A stretch of DNA of 64,000 nucleotides from Lichenicoccus sp963693035 (GTDB lineage: Bacteria; Pseudomonadota; Alphaproteobacteria; Acetobacterales; Acetobacteraceae): assembly GCA_963693035.2 (NCBI GenBank), contig CAXMMQ010000003.1, positions 124,001-188,000 of the forward strand, in the 5' to 3' direction. The translations under genes were made by a program, and so were the position numbers. Under the pieces are notes generated by a model. The model was not told the DNA's origin. It made no database searches and saw only the letters and a program-made list of their open reading frames with translations. Positions 42,100 to 50,860 of the stretch are shown in pieces. Positions within the stretch are counted from its first letter, which is position 1; every line of letters begins with the position of its first letter.

Positions 42100-42564
42100 T
42101 CAGCGGTGCGCGGGATGGCGGAGCGGGCCGCCGCGCGCGAGGCCACGCGCCAGGAACACCCGCTCGTCCACCGGCAGCGAGGCCGCCACCTGCACTGCCG
42201 CGGTCTCGAGCCGGCGGCGCAGCTCGAAGTCCGCCGCGCGCGCCCGATCGAGCGCCGCCAGCACCGCGGCCGCGTCGAACTCCGGCTGCACGAACAGATC
42301 CGCAGCCGCCGTCCGGTTGTCCCGCGCGGTGACGCCGAGCTCCCGGCTGTCGCGCAGCACGGTGCGGATCGCGAGCCGGTATCGCGCCCGGTCCGGCACC
42401 GGCAAGCCCTCCCCCGCCGCGCGCAGGGGCGGCCGCACCACCGGTTGCGCGCGCAGGCCACCCTCGCGCGACAGCATGAACAAGCCGCCGCCAATCGCCC
42501 CGACCGCGAAAACATTCACCAGCAGCGAGACCGCCAGCAGCATCCCGATGCGCTGCGCCATCAT
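42100..42564 (-). CDS. Periplasmic sensor-like protein (CnrX/ZraP, heavy-metal-resistance fold)
   Basis: A 154-residue membrane-anchored protein: an N-terminal transmembrane helix (RIGMLLAVSLLVNVFAVGAI) and a periplasmic helical domain with RYRLAIRTVLRDSRELGVTA and the AALDRARAADFELRRRLETA helix pair typical of the Heavy-metal_resist/Spy family. Unlike CnrX it has almost no His, Cys or Met in the helical part, so it may not bind metal. Its ATG overlaps the stop of the anti-sigma-like gene. Confidence 0.75.
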   Translation of the reverse strand: MMAQRIGMLLAVSLLVNVFAVGAIGGGLFMLSREGGLRAQPVVRPPLRAAGEGLPVPDRARYRLAIRTVLRDSRELGVTARDNRTAAADLFVQPEFDAAAVLAALDRARAADFELRRRLETAAVQVAASLPVDERVFLARGLARGGPLRHPAHR

Positions 42565-42995
42565 GGCCGTGTGTCCGAGGTCGCAGGCTCGTCGGGATCG
42601 ACCGGCGTTCCCAGCACGCTGACCTCGTACAGCGGTTCGCCGACCTGGTCGGGGCCGGGTTGCGACAAAGTGACGTAGGCGGCGCCGGCGGCGAGGCCGC
42701 CCGCCAGCACACCGGCCGCGCCGAGACCGGAGAACCACAGCCGCAGCCGCGTGGCCTGTCGGCGACGGGCTCCGGCCTGCATCAGGATGCGCCCGGAGAG
42801 CGCCGCGCCCGGACCTGGCACCGTCCAGGCGGCCAGGGTCGCGTCCAGCCGGGCCTGATGCTCCAGCGCCGCGCCGGCCTCCGGATGCAGCAGCAGGAAC
42901 GCCCGGGCGGCATCGCGCATCGCGGCCGGCCAGTGTTCGATGCTGCCGCCATGCGCATCGGCAAGCGCTGCAAACCGTTCGGGCGTCATGGTCAT
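42561..42995 (-). CDS. Putative anti-sigma factor
   Basis: A 144-residue protein with a ~85-residue N-terminal cytoplasmic domain (TPERFAALADAHGGSIEHWP), one transmembrane segment (about residues 86-110, LWFSGLGAAGVLAGGLAAGA) and a short periplasmic tail. Topology, position and overlapping ATGA joins to both neighbours fit an ECF anti-sigma factor, though no zinc anti-sigma motif (HxxxCxxC) is present. Confidence 0.65.
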   Translation of the reverse strand: MTMTPERFAALADAHGGSIEHWPAAMRDAARAFLLLHPEAGAALEHQARLDATLAAWTVPGPGAALSGRILMQAGARRRQATRLRLWFSGLGAAGVLAGGLAAGAAYVTLSQPGPDQVGEPLYEVSVLGTPVDPDEPATSDTRP

Positions 42996-43645
42996 CCTTC
43001 TCCAAGCAGGTCGCGCCCAAGCTCGTCGCGCCCAAGCTCGTCACGCAACGCGCGCCGACCGCGCGACAGCAGGCTCTCCAACGCTTCCACGCTGATCTCG
43101 AGCACCATGGCGATCTCGATGTTGGACAGCTCCTGGTACGTCTGCAGCACGATCGCCTCGCGTTGTCGCGGCGGCAGCCGGGCCAGCGCCTGCCGCACGC
43201 GCCGCGCGGTCTCGTCGCTCTGCATCGCCCGGTCGGCCAGCGGCGCGGGATCGGCGCGATCCGGCGGCTCCGACATCACCACCTCGCGTCGTTTGCGCCG
43301 GATGTCGGTGCACAGGTTCAGCACCACCCGGTGCAGCCAGGTGTCGAACCGCGCCGCACCTGGGCGCCAGCGGGATGCCTGCCGCCAGGCCCGCAGCAGC
43401 GCCTCCTGGGCCACGTCGTCGGCCTCCCCCGTCGGCCCGAGCAGCCGCTGCGCCAGCGCGTGCAGCCGCGGCAGCTTGCGATCGACCAGGATGCGGAACG
43501 CCGCCTCGTCGCCCTGCGCCACGCGCGCGACCAGCGGCGCGTCCGGATCCTCGGCCACGGCCGCCGGCGCCCGGACGACGAGGCGCATCAGCCCGCCGGT
43601 CGAGGCGGAGGCGGCATCCGCCGTGAGCAGTCCAGCACCGTACAT
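42992..43645 (-). CDS. ECF-type RNA polymerase sigma factor
   Basis: A 217-residue sigma-70-family protein. Region 2 contains DVAQEALLRAWRQASRWRPG and FDTWLHRVVLNLCTD; region 4 contains LPPRQREAIVLQTYQELSNI and EIAMVLEISVEALESLLSRG. ATG 43645 follows GGAAGGG; an internal ATG at 43588 has no such site. The stop overlaps the next start. With the anti-sigma-like and periplasmic sensor-like genes it forms a CnrH-Y-X-like set. Its C-terminus ends in a tandem repeat (DELGRDELGRD). Confidence 0.88.
   Translation of the reverse strand: MYGAGLLTADAASASTGGLMRLVVRAPAAVAEDPDAPLVARVAQGDEAAFRILVDRKLPRLHALAQRLLGPTGEADDVAQEALLRAWRQASRWRPGAARFDTWLHRVVLNLCTDIRRKRREVVMSEPPDRADPAPLADRAMQSDETARRVRQALARLPPRQREAIVLQTYQELSNIEIAMVLEISVEALESLLSRGRRALRDELGRDELGRDLLGEG
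43004..43048. repeat. Three tandem 15-bp units at the 3' end of the sigma-factor gene
   Basis: Units at 43004-43018, 43019-43033 and 43034-43048 share the pattern AAGCTCGTCGCGCCC with few differences. In frame they encode the repeat D-E/L-L-G-R at the C-terminus. Copy number changes would add or remove five residues without a frameshift. Confidence 0.8.
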
Positions 43646-43727
43646 CCACGCCCTTCCCGACCCGCACGCAGCTTGCACGCATGGGTGCCGCCAATCCGTC
43701 GCGGGAATCGTCGATCCGTCGCCTGCA

Positions 43728-44420
43728 TCAGCGAGCGACCTGCGGCGGCGGGCTGCCCGCGAACATGCCGCTGCGGCGGAAGTCGCGCGGAGTCATGCCG
43801 TAGAAGCGTCGGAACAGCTTGGTGAAGTAGTTGGCATCGGCAACGCCGCAGCAATCTGCCACGACATTGATCGGATGCGGCTCGGTCTGCAGGCGGCGCG
43901 CGGCCTCCTCCATGCGCACGCGCAGCCGATAGCGCGCCGGCGGCATCCACTCGATGGCGCTGAACAGGCGGCTGAAGTGGTAGCGGCTGTAGCCGCTGGC
44001 CGCCGCGATGCGACCGACATCGACCGGCGCGGCGGCGCCCGCATGCACCAGGGAGACCGCGCGGTCGATCGCCGCCGGTCGCTTGCTGCTGGTGCGCACC
44101 TCGCCCCAGGCCAGCATCTCGTCGGCAAGCTGCATCGCGATCGAATAGGCAAGCTGCGAGCTGTGCGCCGGCGGCGACGCCTCGCCCTCAAGCACCGAAG
44201 CACAGGCCTGCGCGAGCCTGTCGATGCCGGCGACGCCGAGCCGGACCAGCCGACCGGTCTCGAGCAGTTGCCGCCAAAGCCGCAGCACCTCGGAGCCGTT
44301 CAGGCAGATCCAGAAGAACTCCCAAGGTGTTGCCGGGCGCCAGCCAGTAGCGGTTGTCGTGCGGAAAGCCGAGCAGCATGGTCTGGCCGGGCAGTACGTC
44401 ATGGCGAAGGCTGCCTTAGC
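43728..44420 (-). pseudogene. AraC-family regulator, frameshifted and 5'-truncated
   Basis: The C-terminal two-HTH domain is intact (VDVGRIAAASGYSRYHFSRL, then INVVADCCGVADANYFTKLF, RRFYGMTPRDFRRS). The effector-side part changes frame near 44330: MLLGFPHDNRYWLAPGNT in one frame continues as WEFFWICLNGSEVLRLWRQL in another. The N-terminus is cut at about 44420 where the galactosidase fragment begins on the other strand. It formerly controlled the divergent alpha-galactoside genes. Confidence 0.8.
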
Positions 44421-45110
44421 AAGCTGGTGCGGGACATGCTCAAGGTCGAGGTGCTGCAGGATAGCGAGTTCGCGCTGCACGACATCAATGCCACCAATCT
44501 CGACTTGGTGGCCCAGATCTTCCGCCGCGACATCGAGGCGAACCACCTGCAGCCCGCGTCAGCACCTCGACCGACCGCCGCTCGGCGCTTTCCGGCGTGC
44601 GCTACGTGATCTGCTGCGTGCGCATCGGCGGCCTCGAGGCGTTCCGCCATGAAATCGAGATCCCGCTGCGCTACGGCGTCAACCAGTGCGTCGGCGACAC
44701 CATCTGCCGGCGGCCTGATCTACGGCATGTGCACGGTGCCGGAGATCCTGGCCTGCTGCCGCGACATTCGCGAAGTTGCCGAGCCCGGCGCCTGGTTCCT
44801 CAACTACGCCATCCCGATGGCGATGAACAGCTGGGCCGCGATCGAGCATGGCGGCGTCGCCGACACCGTGGACCTGTGCTAGGCGCGCAGCATGGCCGGA
44901 GGCAGATCGCCGAGGTGCTGGGCGCCACAGATCCGCGAGAGAGCGAGTATATCTGCGCCGGCATCAACCACCAGACCTGGTATGTCGACCTGCGCTGGAA
45001 CGGCCGACGCATCGGGCGAGACGAGCTGCTGGACGCCTTCGAGCGGCACCCGGAAATCAGCCAGGAAGAAAAGGTGCGCATCGACGTGCTGCGCCGCTTC
45101 GGCGTCCGCG
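44410..45110 (+). pseudogene. melA: GH4 alpha-galactosidase (MelA-like) remnant, multiple frameshifts
   Basis: Pieces in three frames follow a GH4 alpha-galactosidase in order: KLVRDMLKVEVLQDSEFALH, DRRSALSGVRYVICCVRIGG, AFRHEIEIPLRYGVNQCVGD, IREVAEPGAWFLNYAIPMAM and GINHQTWYVDLRWNGRRIGR. GH4 enzymes use NAD+ and Mn2+; the NY(A)xPM strand and a metal-site Cys region are still visible. The 5' ~20-30 codons and the last ~150-200 codons are missing. It would have hydrolysed melibiose or raffinose-type sugars. Confidence 0.85.
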
Positions 45111-45111
45111 C

Positions 45112-45405
45112 ACCGGCATCATCCGGCGCATCCTGTTGCTGCTCGCAGCACCCGGGCTGCTACCCGCCGCTGCTTTTGCCTTCATCAATGCGTGGAACGA
45201 GTTCATGTTCGGCTACGTGCTGATCAACGACGACGCGCACCGCACGCTCATCCCCCGGCATCATGCTGTTCCGCAGCGCGCACGAGACCGACCGGGGTAG
45301 CCTGATGGCCGCCTCGGTGCTGGCGGTGGGGCGGTGGCGGGGTGCTTCCTCTATTTGCAACGGTATCTCATCGGGGGATTGGCGGCAGGCGTTGTGAACG
45401 GCTGA
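45112..45405 (+). pseudogene. Sugar ABC transporter permease (MalG type), C-terminal remnant
   Basis: Joined frames read IIRRILLLLAAPGLLPAAAF, FINAWNEFMFGYVLINDDA and SLMAASVLAVG, then FLYLQRYLIGGLAAGVVNG and a stop at 45405. This is the last ~95 residues of a MalG-type carbohydrate permease, including the region after the EAA loop. It is fused directly to the broken galactosidase, so the start of the permease and all other transporter genes have been deleted. Confidence 0.8.
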
Positions 45406-45471
45406 GCCAGTTCCGGTCTTGTTCGGATGCGGCCGAACGGGCAGAAATGACGGGAGCGCGCCGGAGACGAC

Positions 45472-46134
45472 ATGGCTGTTGAGACTGCACCCCCGAGTGA
45501 AGGTCACGGCCATGGCCCGGAATCCGGTCCGCGGCGCGACTTCCTGACCCTGCTCACCGGGGCCGCGGCGGTGGTCGGCGCCGGCGCCTTCGTGTTCCCG
45601 TTCCTCGACAGCCTTTCCCCGGTCGCCGGTCCCGACAGTGCCGACGCCACCGTCGACGTGGATCTGAGCAAGGTGGCGCCCGGCCAGCAGATCGTCGTGG
45701 TCTGGCGCGGCAAGCCGGTGTTCGTGGTGCACCGCACGCCGGCGGCATTGCTTGGGCTGCAGGACACCAACCTCACCAACCGGCTGCGCGACTGGGCCTC
45801 GCGCGAGCTGCAGCAGCCCGACTACGTGGTCAACTGGCACCGCTCGATCGCGCCGGAATACGGCGTCATCGTCGGCATCTGCACCCATCTCGGCTGCGTG
45901 CCGGGCTACGTGCCCAACCCGTCGCCCACCGAGCCGGTCGCGAACTGGCCCGGCGGCTATGCCTGCCCGTGCCACGGCTCCAAGTTCGATCTCGCCGGCC
46001 GGGTCTTCGAGGGTGCGCCGGCGCAGTACAACCTGCCGGTGCCGCCGTACTCGATGCCGACCAAGACCAGCCTGCGCATCGGCCTCAGCCCGGACGATCT
46101 CGACTTCGACTTCGACACCATCCGACAGCTCTAG
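45472..46134 (+). CDS. petA: Ubiquinol-cytochrome c reductase Rieske iron-sulfur protein
   Basis: A 220-residue Rieske subunit of the bc1 complex. A twin-arginine segment (RR at 21-22, RRDFLTLLTG) and one membrane anchor lead to the soluble domain. The cluster motifs are CTHLGC (137-142) and CPCHGS (165-170), giving the two Cys and two His ligands. It transfers electrons from ubiquinol to cytochrome c1. petB and petC, which normally follow, are absent; a SulP transporter is next. Confidence 0.95.
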   Translation: MAVETAPPSEGHGHGPESGPRRDFLTLLTGAAAVVGAGAFVFPFLDSLSPVAGPDSADATVDVDLSKVAPGQQIVVVWRGKPVFVVHRTPAALLGLQDTNLTNRLRDWASRELQQPDYVVNWHRSIAPEYGVIVGICTHLGCVPGYVPNPSPTEPVANWPGGYACPCHGSKFDLAGRVFEGAPAQYNLPVPPYSMPTKTSLRIGLSPDDLDFDFDTIRQL

Positions 46135-46186
46135 GGGAGCACGCCACGTCCTGGCCCACCGCTGAGGGGAAGCGCCGGACGCGGTC

Positions 46187-47797
46187 ATGATCGCGGTCGT
46201 CGAGGGCTGGCGCGCCGGACTGTTCGCCCGGTCGCAATGGCTGCCGAACATCATCTCCGGCCTGATCGTCGGCGTCGTGGCGCTGCCGCTCGGCCTCGCC
46301 TTCGCCATCGCCTCGGGGGTGCGGCCCGAGCAGGGCCTCTACACTTCGATCGTCGGCGGCCTGGTGGTGTCGCTGTTCGGCGGCAGCCGGATCCAGATCG
46401 CGGGCCCGACCGGCGCCTTCATCGTCATCCTGGCCGGCGTGGTGGCGCGGCACGGCACCGACGGGCTGCTGGTGGCGACCCTGATGGCCGGCGTGATGCT
46501 GCTGGCGATGGGGCTGGCGCGCTTCGGCGCCGCCATCCGGTTCATCCCCGATCCGGTGATCAGCGGCTTCACCGCCGGCATCGCGGTGATCATCTGGGTC
46601 GGGCAATGGCACGACTTCTTCGGCCTGCCGCATACCGGCGGCGAGCATTTCCACGAAAAGCTCGCCCAGCTCGTGCGCGTGCTGCCGCACCTGCAGCCGG
46701 CCACCGCCGGCCTCGCGCTGGCAAGCATGGCGCTGGTGCTGTATGGGCCGCGCATCCCCGGCCTGCACCGCCTGCCCGGACCGCTGATCGCGCTGGTTGC
46801 AGCGACCGGCGCGCAGGCTGCTTTGCACCTGCCGGGGATTGCCACCATCGGCAGCACCTTCGGCGGCATCCCGCGCGGCCTGCCGCACCTGACCCTGCCG
46901 CGGCTCGGTTTCGACCAGGCGATGTCGCTGCTGCCGTCGGCGTTCACCATCGCCATGCTCGGCGCCATCGAGAGCCTGCTGTCGGCGGTGGTGGCCGATG
47001 GGCTCGCCGGCACGAGGCACAACTCCAACCAGGAGCTGATCGCCCAGGGCGTCGCCAACATCCTCAGCCCGCTCTGCGGCGGCATCGCAACGACGGGTGC
47101 CATCGCCCGCACGGCGACCAACTTCCGCAACGGGGGTACCGGCCCGCTCGCCGGCATCGTGCAATCGCTCACCCTGGTGGCGGTGCTGCTGGTGGCCGCA
47201 CCGCTCGCCGGCCGGATCCCGCTCTGCGCGCTGGCGGCGATCCTGTTCGTGGTCGCCTGGAACATGAGCGGGGCGGCGCACTGCGTGCGCATGATCCGCA
47301 CCGCGCCGACGGCAGACGTGGTGATCCTGCTGATCACCTTCGCGCTCACGGTGCTGACCGACCTGGTGATCGCGGTGAATATCGGCGTGATCCTGGCGAT
47401 GCTGCAGTTCCTGCGCCGGATGGCGTCCAGCGTCGAGGTGGTGGCGCAGGACGCGGCGGCGCTGTCGGTGCCCCTGCCGCCCGGCGTGCTGGTCTATGCG
47501 ATCGAAGGCCCGTTCTTCTTCGGCGCGGTGGACACGCTGGAACGGGCGCTGAGCCACACCGGCACCGACCCGCGCTGCCTGATCCTGCGTCTCGGCCACG
47601 TGCCGTTCATGGACATCACCGGCATCCAGGCGCTGCAGGAGGCGATGGCGAACCTGGAGCGGCGCGGCGTACGGGTGGTGTTCTGCGAGGCCAACATGCG
47701 GGTGCTGCGCAAGCTGCTGCGTGCCGGCCTGTTCCCCAGGGGCGGCCCGCGCCGCTACTGCTCGACGCTGGCGATCGCGCTGGAGCGGGCCGGATGA
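46187..47797 (+). CDS. SulP-family anion transporter with STAS domain
   Basis: A 536-residue membrane protein with about 10-12 hydrophobic segments and a C-terminal cytoplasmic STAS domain (about residues 430-530, VLVYAIEGPFFFGAVDTLER). The region VGVVALPLGLAFAIASGVRP and RIQIAGPTGAFIVI are SulP hallmarks. Bacterial members move sulfate, bicarbonate or dicarboxylates with protons or sodium; which one cannot be told here. There is no adjacent carbonic anhydrase or sulfate-assimilation gene. Confidence 0.9.
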   Translation: MIAVVEGWRAGLFARSQWLPNIISGLIVGVVALPLGLAFAIASGVRPEQGLYTSIVGGLVVSLFGGSRIQIAGPTGAFIVILAGVVARHGTDGLLVATLMAGVMLLAMGLARFGAAIRFIPDPVISGFTAGIAVIIWVGQWHDFFGLPHTGGEHFHEKLAQLVRVLPHLQPATAGLALASMALVLYGPRIPGLHRLPGPLIALVAATGAQAALHLPGIATIGSTFGGIPRGLPHLTLPRLGFDQAMSLLPSAFTIAMLGAIESLLSAVVADGLAGTRHNSNQELIAQGVANILSPLCGGIATTGAIARTATNFRNGGTGPLAGIVQSLTLVAVLLVAAPLAGRIPLCALAAILFVVAWNMSGAAHCVRMIRTAPTADVVILLITFALTVLTDLVIAVNIGVILAMLQFLRRMASSVEVVAQDAAALSVPLPPGVLVYAIEGPFFFGAVDTLERALSHTGTDPRCLILRLGHVPFMDITGIQALQEAMANLERRGVRVVFCEANMRVLRKLLRAGLFPRGGPRRYCSTLAIALERAG

Positions 47798-47948
47798 ACA
47801 ACCTGGGCATGTAATCGCACCGCTTTTGATTGCTTTTTGCAACAAAAACCCGCACAAGGGACAGGTCTTGCGCCGAGATCTCGCCTGATGCTCCGACCTG
47901 CATGGTTGTGGGCGCTTGTTACTGATAAGCAATGGAAGCGGGCGCGGC

Positions 47949-49997
47949 ATGGCTTCGACCTATAGCGAAACAAGCAGGCTGGGCACCGGCCAGTATTCCA
48001 ATGACTACCTGTTCTCGACGCTGCCCAACTGGTCGGGTGGCGCGCTGCCGACCGGCAGCACGACCGCTGTCACATTGAACATGGCCGTCGGCACGACCAT
48101 CGCGGTGGACGACACCGCCAATTTCGGCGCTCTCACCTTCAACAACAGCAGCCAGGCCGCCACCCTCCTGATCGGCGGCAGCCTGACCGCTACAACGATT
48201 GCCACAACATCTGGCAGCGTCACGACAAAGATCCTGGCCGGAGGCACCCTCAACTTCACGGGTGCCACAGCTTTCGGCGCCAGCAGCACCGTCAGCGTCG
48301 CTGGCATCCTGACAGGGACCGTTCTGAGCTTCTACCAACAGTCGAACCTGTCGAGCCTGAGCGTGACATCCGGCGGAAGTATCACGGCGACGTCGCTAGA
48401 CCTGACGGACGTCCTGACCACCAGTATTGCGTCCGGGGGCAACCTTACCGCGGCCGTGATCCTGGATGGCGGGACACTGGACGTCGCCGGTACCGCCACA
48501 CTGTCGTCGCTGACCCTGTCTGCGGGAACTTTCACCGTCGAAGGAACGGCGAGCGTCGGGAACACGGGAGACGGGACCTTTACTGTCAACCAGGGCGGTC
48601 ACCTCACGATGGGCGCCACGGTGAGCACTCTCATCAACAACAAGACCCCCACCACGGCTGAAGTCTTCAACATCAACGGCGGCAAGCTGACGGTCGCAGG
48701 CAACGCCCAAAACACCGGCCTGCTTCTGAACAGCAGTTTCAATTTCGGCTCGGCCGCGAACGGATCGTTCGACGTCGGTATCTATTCGGCAACAGGCTTT
48801 GCGTATGCCATCACCAGCCTTGTCGCCAGTGACAGCTTCGAGATCGGCACGCAGAAATTCACCTCCGAAACATACTCCGGCACGACCCTGACCCTTGCCG
48901 GCGGCGGATCGAGCCTTCAGCTCACCAACATCACGGGGGCCAACCTCACCACTGCATCCTTCCACCTGAGCACGGCCACCGACGGCGGCACGACCATCAC
49001 CGTGAGCTGCTTCCTGGCCGGCTCCCGCATCGAGACCACGCGCGGCGAGGTCGCGATCGAGGCGCTGGCCGTGGGCGACGAGGTGGTGACGCTCGACGGC
49101 GCCCTCCGCGGCGTCTCGCGGGTGCGCTGGCTCGGGCATAGCGTCATCGACGCCACCGTCGGCGGCGTGCAGTCCGCCCCGATCCGCATCCGGGCGCATG
49201 CCTTTGCCCCCGACCAGCCACGGCGCGACCTGCTGGTGACGCCGGAGCATTGCATCCTGGTGGAGGGCGGCCTCATCCCGGCCCGCATGCTGGTGAACGA
49301 CATCAGCATCCTGCGCGAGCCGGGCCTCGGCCAGTACGACGTCCATCATGTCGAGTGCGAGCGGCACGTCATCCTGTTCGCCGAGGGCCTGACCACCGAG
49401 AGCTATCTCGATACCGGCACCAGCGGCAATTTCGGCGTCCAGGACCGCGCCGCCGCCGACTGGACGGCGGACGCCGCCGCACCGCTCACCACCGCGCGCG
49501 AGGTCGTCGAGCCGATCTGGCGCCGGCTGCGCGAAAGCGCCGGTGCGGCGACAGCGAGGCAGACCGACGCCGCCTCCGACGATCCCGACCTGCGCCTGTG
49601 CCTGACGGACGGCAGCGTCCTGCGCGCGCGCAACCGGCGCGGATCACGGCATTTCTTCGTGCTGCCGGAAGGCACCGTCTCGATCACGCTGCTGTCGCGC
49701 TCTGCGGTGCCGGCAGAGATCGAGGGCCCGTTCGTGGATGACCGCCGCCGGCTTGGCGTGCAGGTCAGCCGCGCCCTGCTCTGGAACGGTCTCGCGACGC
49801 AGATCCTGCCGCTCGCCGATGGCAGCCGCTCCGGCTGGCATGCACGCGAGGCGGCGACGGACGCCTGCTGGACCGACGGCCGGGCGGAACTTGGCCTGCC
49901 GCCGCTGCCCCGGCCGACGATCCTCGAAATCGAGCTCGGCGGCATCCCGCACTACCACCCGCATCCCCGGGCCCGGCACGCTAGCTGCTTGACGTAG
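47949..49997 (+). CDS. Hint-domain (autoprocessing) protein with beta-repeat passenger
   Basis: A 682-residue protein. Residues 1-350 are Thr/Ser/Gly-rich with repeating short strands (such as TSGSVTTKILAGGTLNFTGA), resembling autotransporter-type beta-helix or AIDA-like repeats, and no classical signal peptide is visible. The Hint domain starts at C354 (SCFLAGSRIETTRGEVAIEA), has LLVTPEHCILVEGGLIPARM near the middle, and is followed by a ~200-residue C-terminal part. Hint domains cleave at the Cys and can cyclise or attach groups. Such proteins are common in Acetobacteraceae; export is probably by a type I-like or other signal-less route. ATG 47949 is chosen over TTG 47916. Confidence 0.85.
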   Translation: MASTYSETSRLGTGQYSNDYLFSTLPNWSGGALPTGSTTAVTLNMAVGTTIAVDDTANFGALTFNNSSQAATLLIGGSLTATTIATTSGSVTTKILAGGTLNFTGATAFGASSTVSVAGILTGTVLSFYQQSNLSSLSVTSGGSITATSLDLTDVLTTSIASGGNLTAAVILDGGTLDVAGTATLSSLTLSAGTFTVEGTASVGNTGDGTFTVNQGGHLTMGATVSTLINNKTPTTAEVFNINGGKLTVAGNAQNTGLLLNSSFNFGSAANGSFDVGIYSATGFAYAITSLVASDSFEIGTQKFTSETYSGTTLTLAGGGSSLQLTNITGANLTTASFHLSTATDGGTTITVSCFLAGSRIETTRGEVAIEALAVGDEVVTLDGALRGVSRVRWLGHSVIDATVGGVQSAPIRIRAHAFAPDQPRRDLLVTPEHCILVEGGLIPARMLVNDISILREPGLGQYDVHHVECERHVILFAEGLTTESYLDTGTSGNFGVQDRAAADWTADAAAPLTTAREVVEPIWRRLRESAGAATARQTDAASDDPDLRLCLTDGSVLRARNRRGSRHFFVLPEGTVSITLLSRSAVPAEIEGPFVDDRRRLGVQVSRALLWNGLATQILPLADGSRSGWHAREAATDACWTDGRAELGLPPLPRPTILEIELGGIPHYHPHPRARHASCLT

Positions 49998-50026
49998 GCG
50001 CGACCCGGCCCCAGGGTCCGCCCCGC

Positions 50027-50462
50027 CAGACGGCCGGACGGTCGCTGCTGCTCCTGAGCCGCCCGCAACGGCGGCGCCAGGCGCGGTGGAGGAAAGTCCG
50101 GGCTCCACGAAGGAACGGTGCCGGCTAACGGCCGGCGGGGGCGACCCCAGGGAAAGTGCCACAGAGAACAGACCGCCTGCACGCCGGCCCGGGCAACCGG
50201 GCCGGCCTGCCGGCAAGGGTGAAACGGTGCGGCAAGAGCGCACCGCGCTTCCGGCAACGGCGGCGGCAGGGCAAACCCCACCGGGAGCAAGACCGAATAG
50301 GGGCGGCAGGACCGGTTCGCGACTCCTGTCGCGGGCCGGCTCCGGAGGTCTTCGCCTCGCCGCCCGGGTTGGTCGCGCGAGGCACGCAGCAATGCGTGTC
50401 CCAGAGGAATGACCGTCCCGCATCGCAAGGTGCGGACAGAACCCGGCTTACAGGCCGTCTGG
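50027..50462 (+). ncRNA. rnpB: RNase P RNA (bacterial type A)
   Basis: The catalytic RNA that trims tRNA 5' ends. P1 arms CAGACGGCC (50027-50035) and GGCCGTCTG (50453-50461) pair. Conserved cores are GAGGAAAGTCCGGGCTC near 50090, ACAGACCGCC near 50168, AAGGGTGAAACGGTGCGG near 50216 and GGACAGAACCCGGCTTA near 50434. Length and GC-rich extensions fit an alphaproteobacterial A-type RNA. It lies between the Hint gene and the mraZ operator. Confidence 0.93.
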
Positions 50463-50696
50463 CACCTTCGCCCTGCTCGCCACGCTCCTCCTCCTTACGA
50501 CACCGATTCGAGTCCGCGTCGAGCGCCCGCATTGTTCACATTCACGGTTCAGATCGCTCGCGAACCAGAACAATCCAAGAACAGACATCTCGAATTATAG
50601 CGATTGCGCAACAGTTGGACGGCCAACCTGCTGTTCTTCCGGCTACCACGCAAAACCGCACAAGTCGTGGAAAGAACATGCTTTCTGGTTTGACCG

Positions 50697-50730
50697 CCCA
50701 TGTTGGCCCATGATATCCCAAGGATGCCCA
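50697..50730 (+). promoter_or_regulatory. MraZ operator: four CCCA repeats with 10-bp period
   Basis: CCCA at 50697, 50707, 50717 and 50727 (TGGG on the other strand) are spaced exactly 10 bp apart, 131-164 nt before mraZ. MraZ proteins bind direct TGGGN repeats with 5-nt spacers, so this is a strong candidate for autoregulation of the division cluster. No clear promoter was identified beside it. Confidence 0.8.
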
Positions 50731-50860
50731 CGATACAGAGCGTTTCAGCGAATGCTTGCCGGACCGGACCCACCGGTTCGCTGAGTCCCGAACGCGATGT
50801 CCGCGGGCACGAGCGGCGCTGCATCGGGCGCCCGGGTGAGCAAAGGGGGCGTCGCACAGC

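Noticed and set aside
46085..47950. 621-codon frame antisense to the SulP gene
   Set aside because: Its product is low-complexity and charged, while the plus strand has full SulP and STAS motifs.
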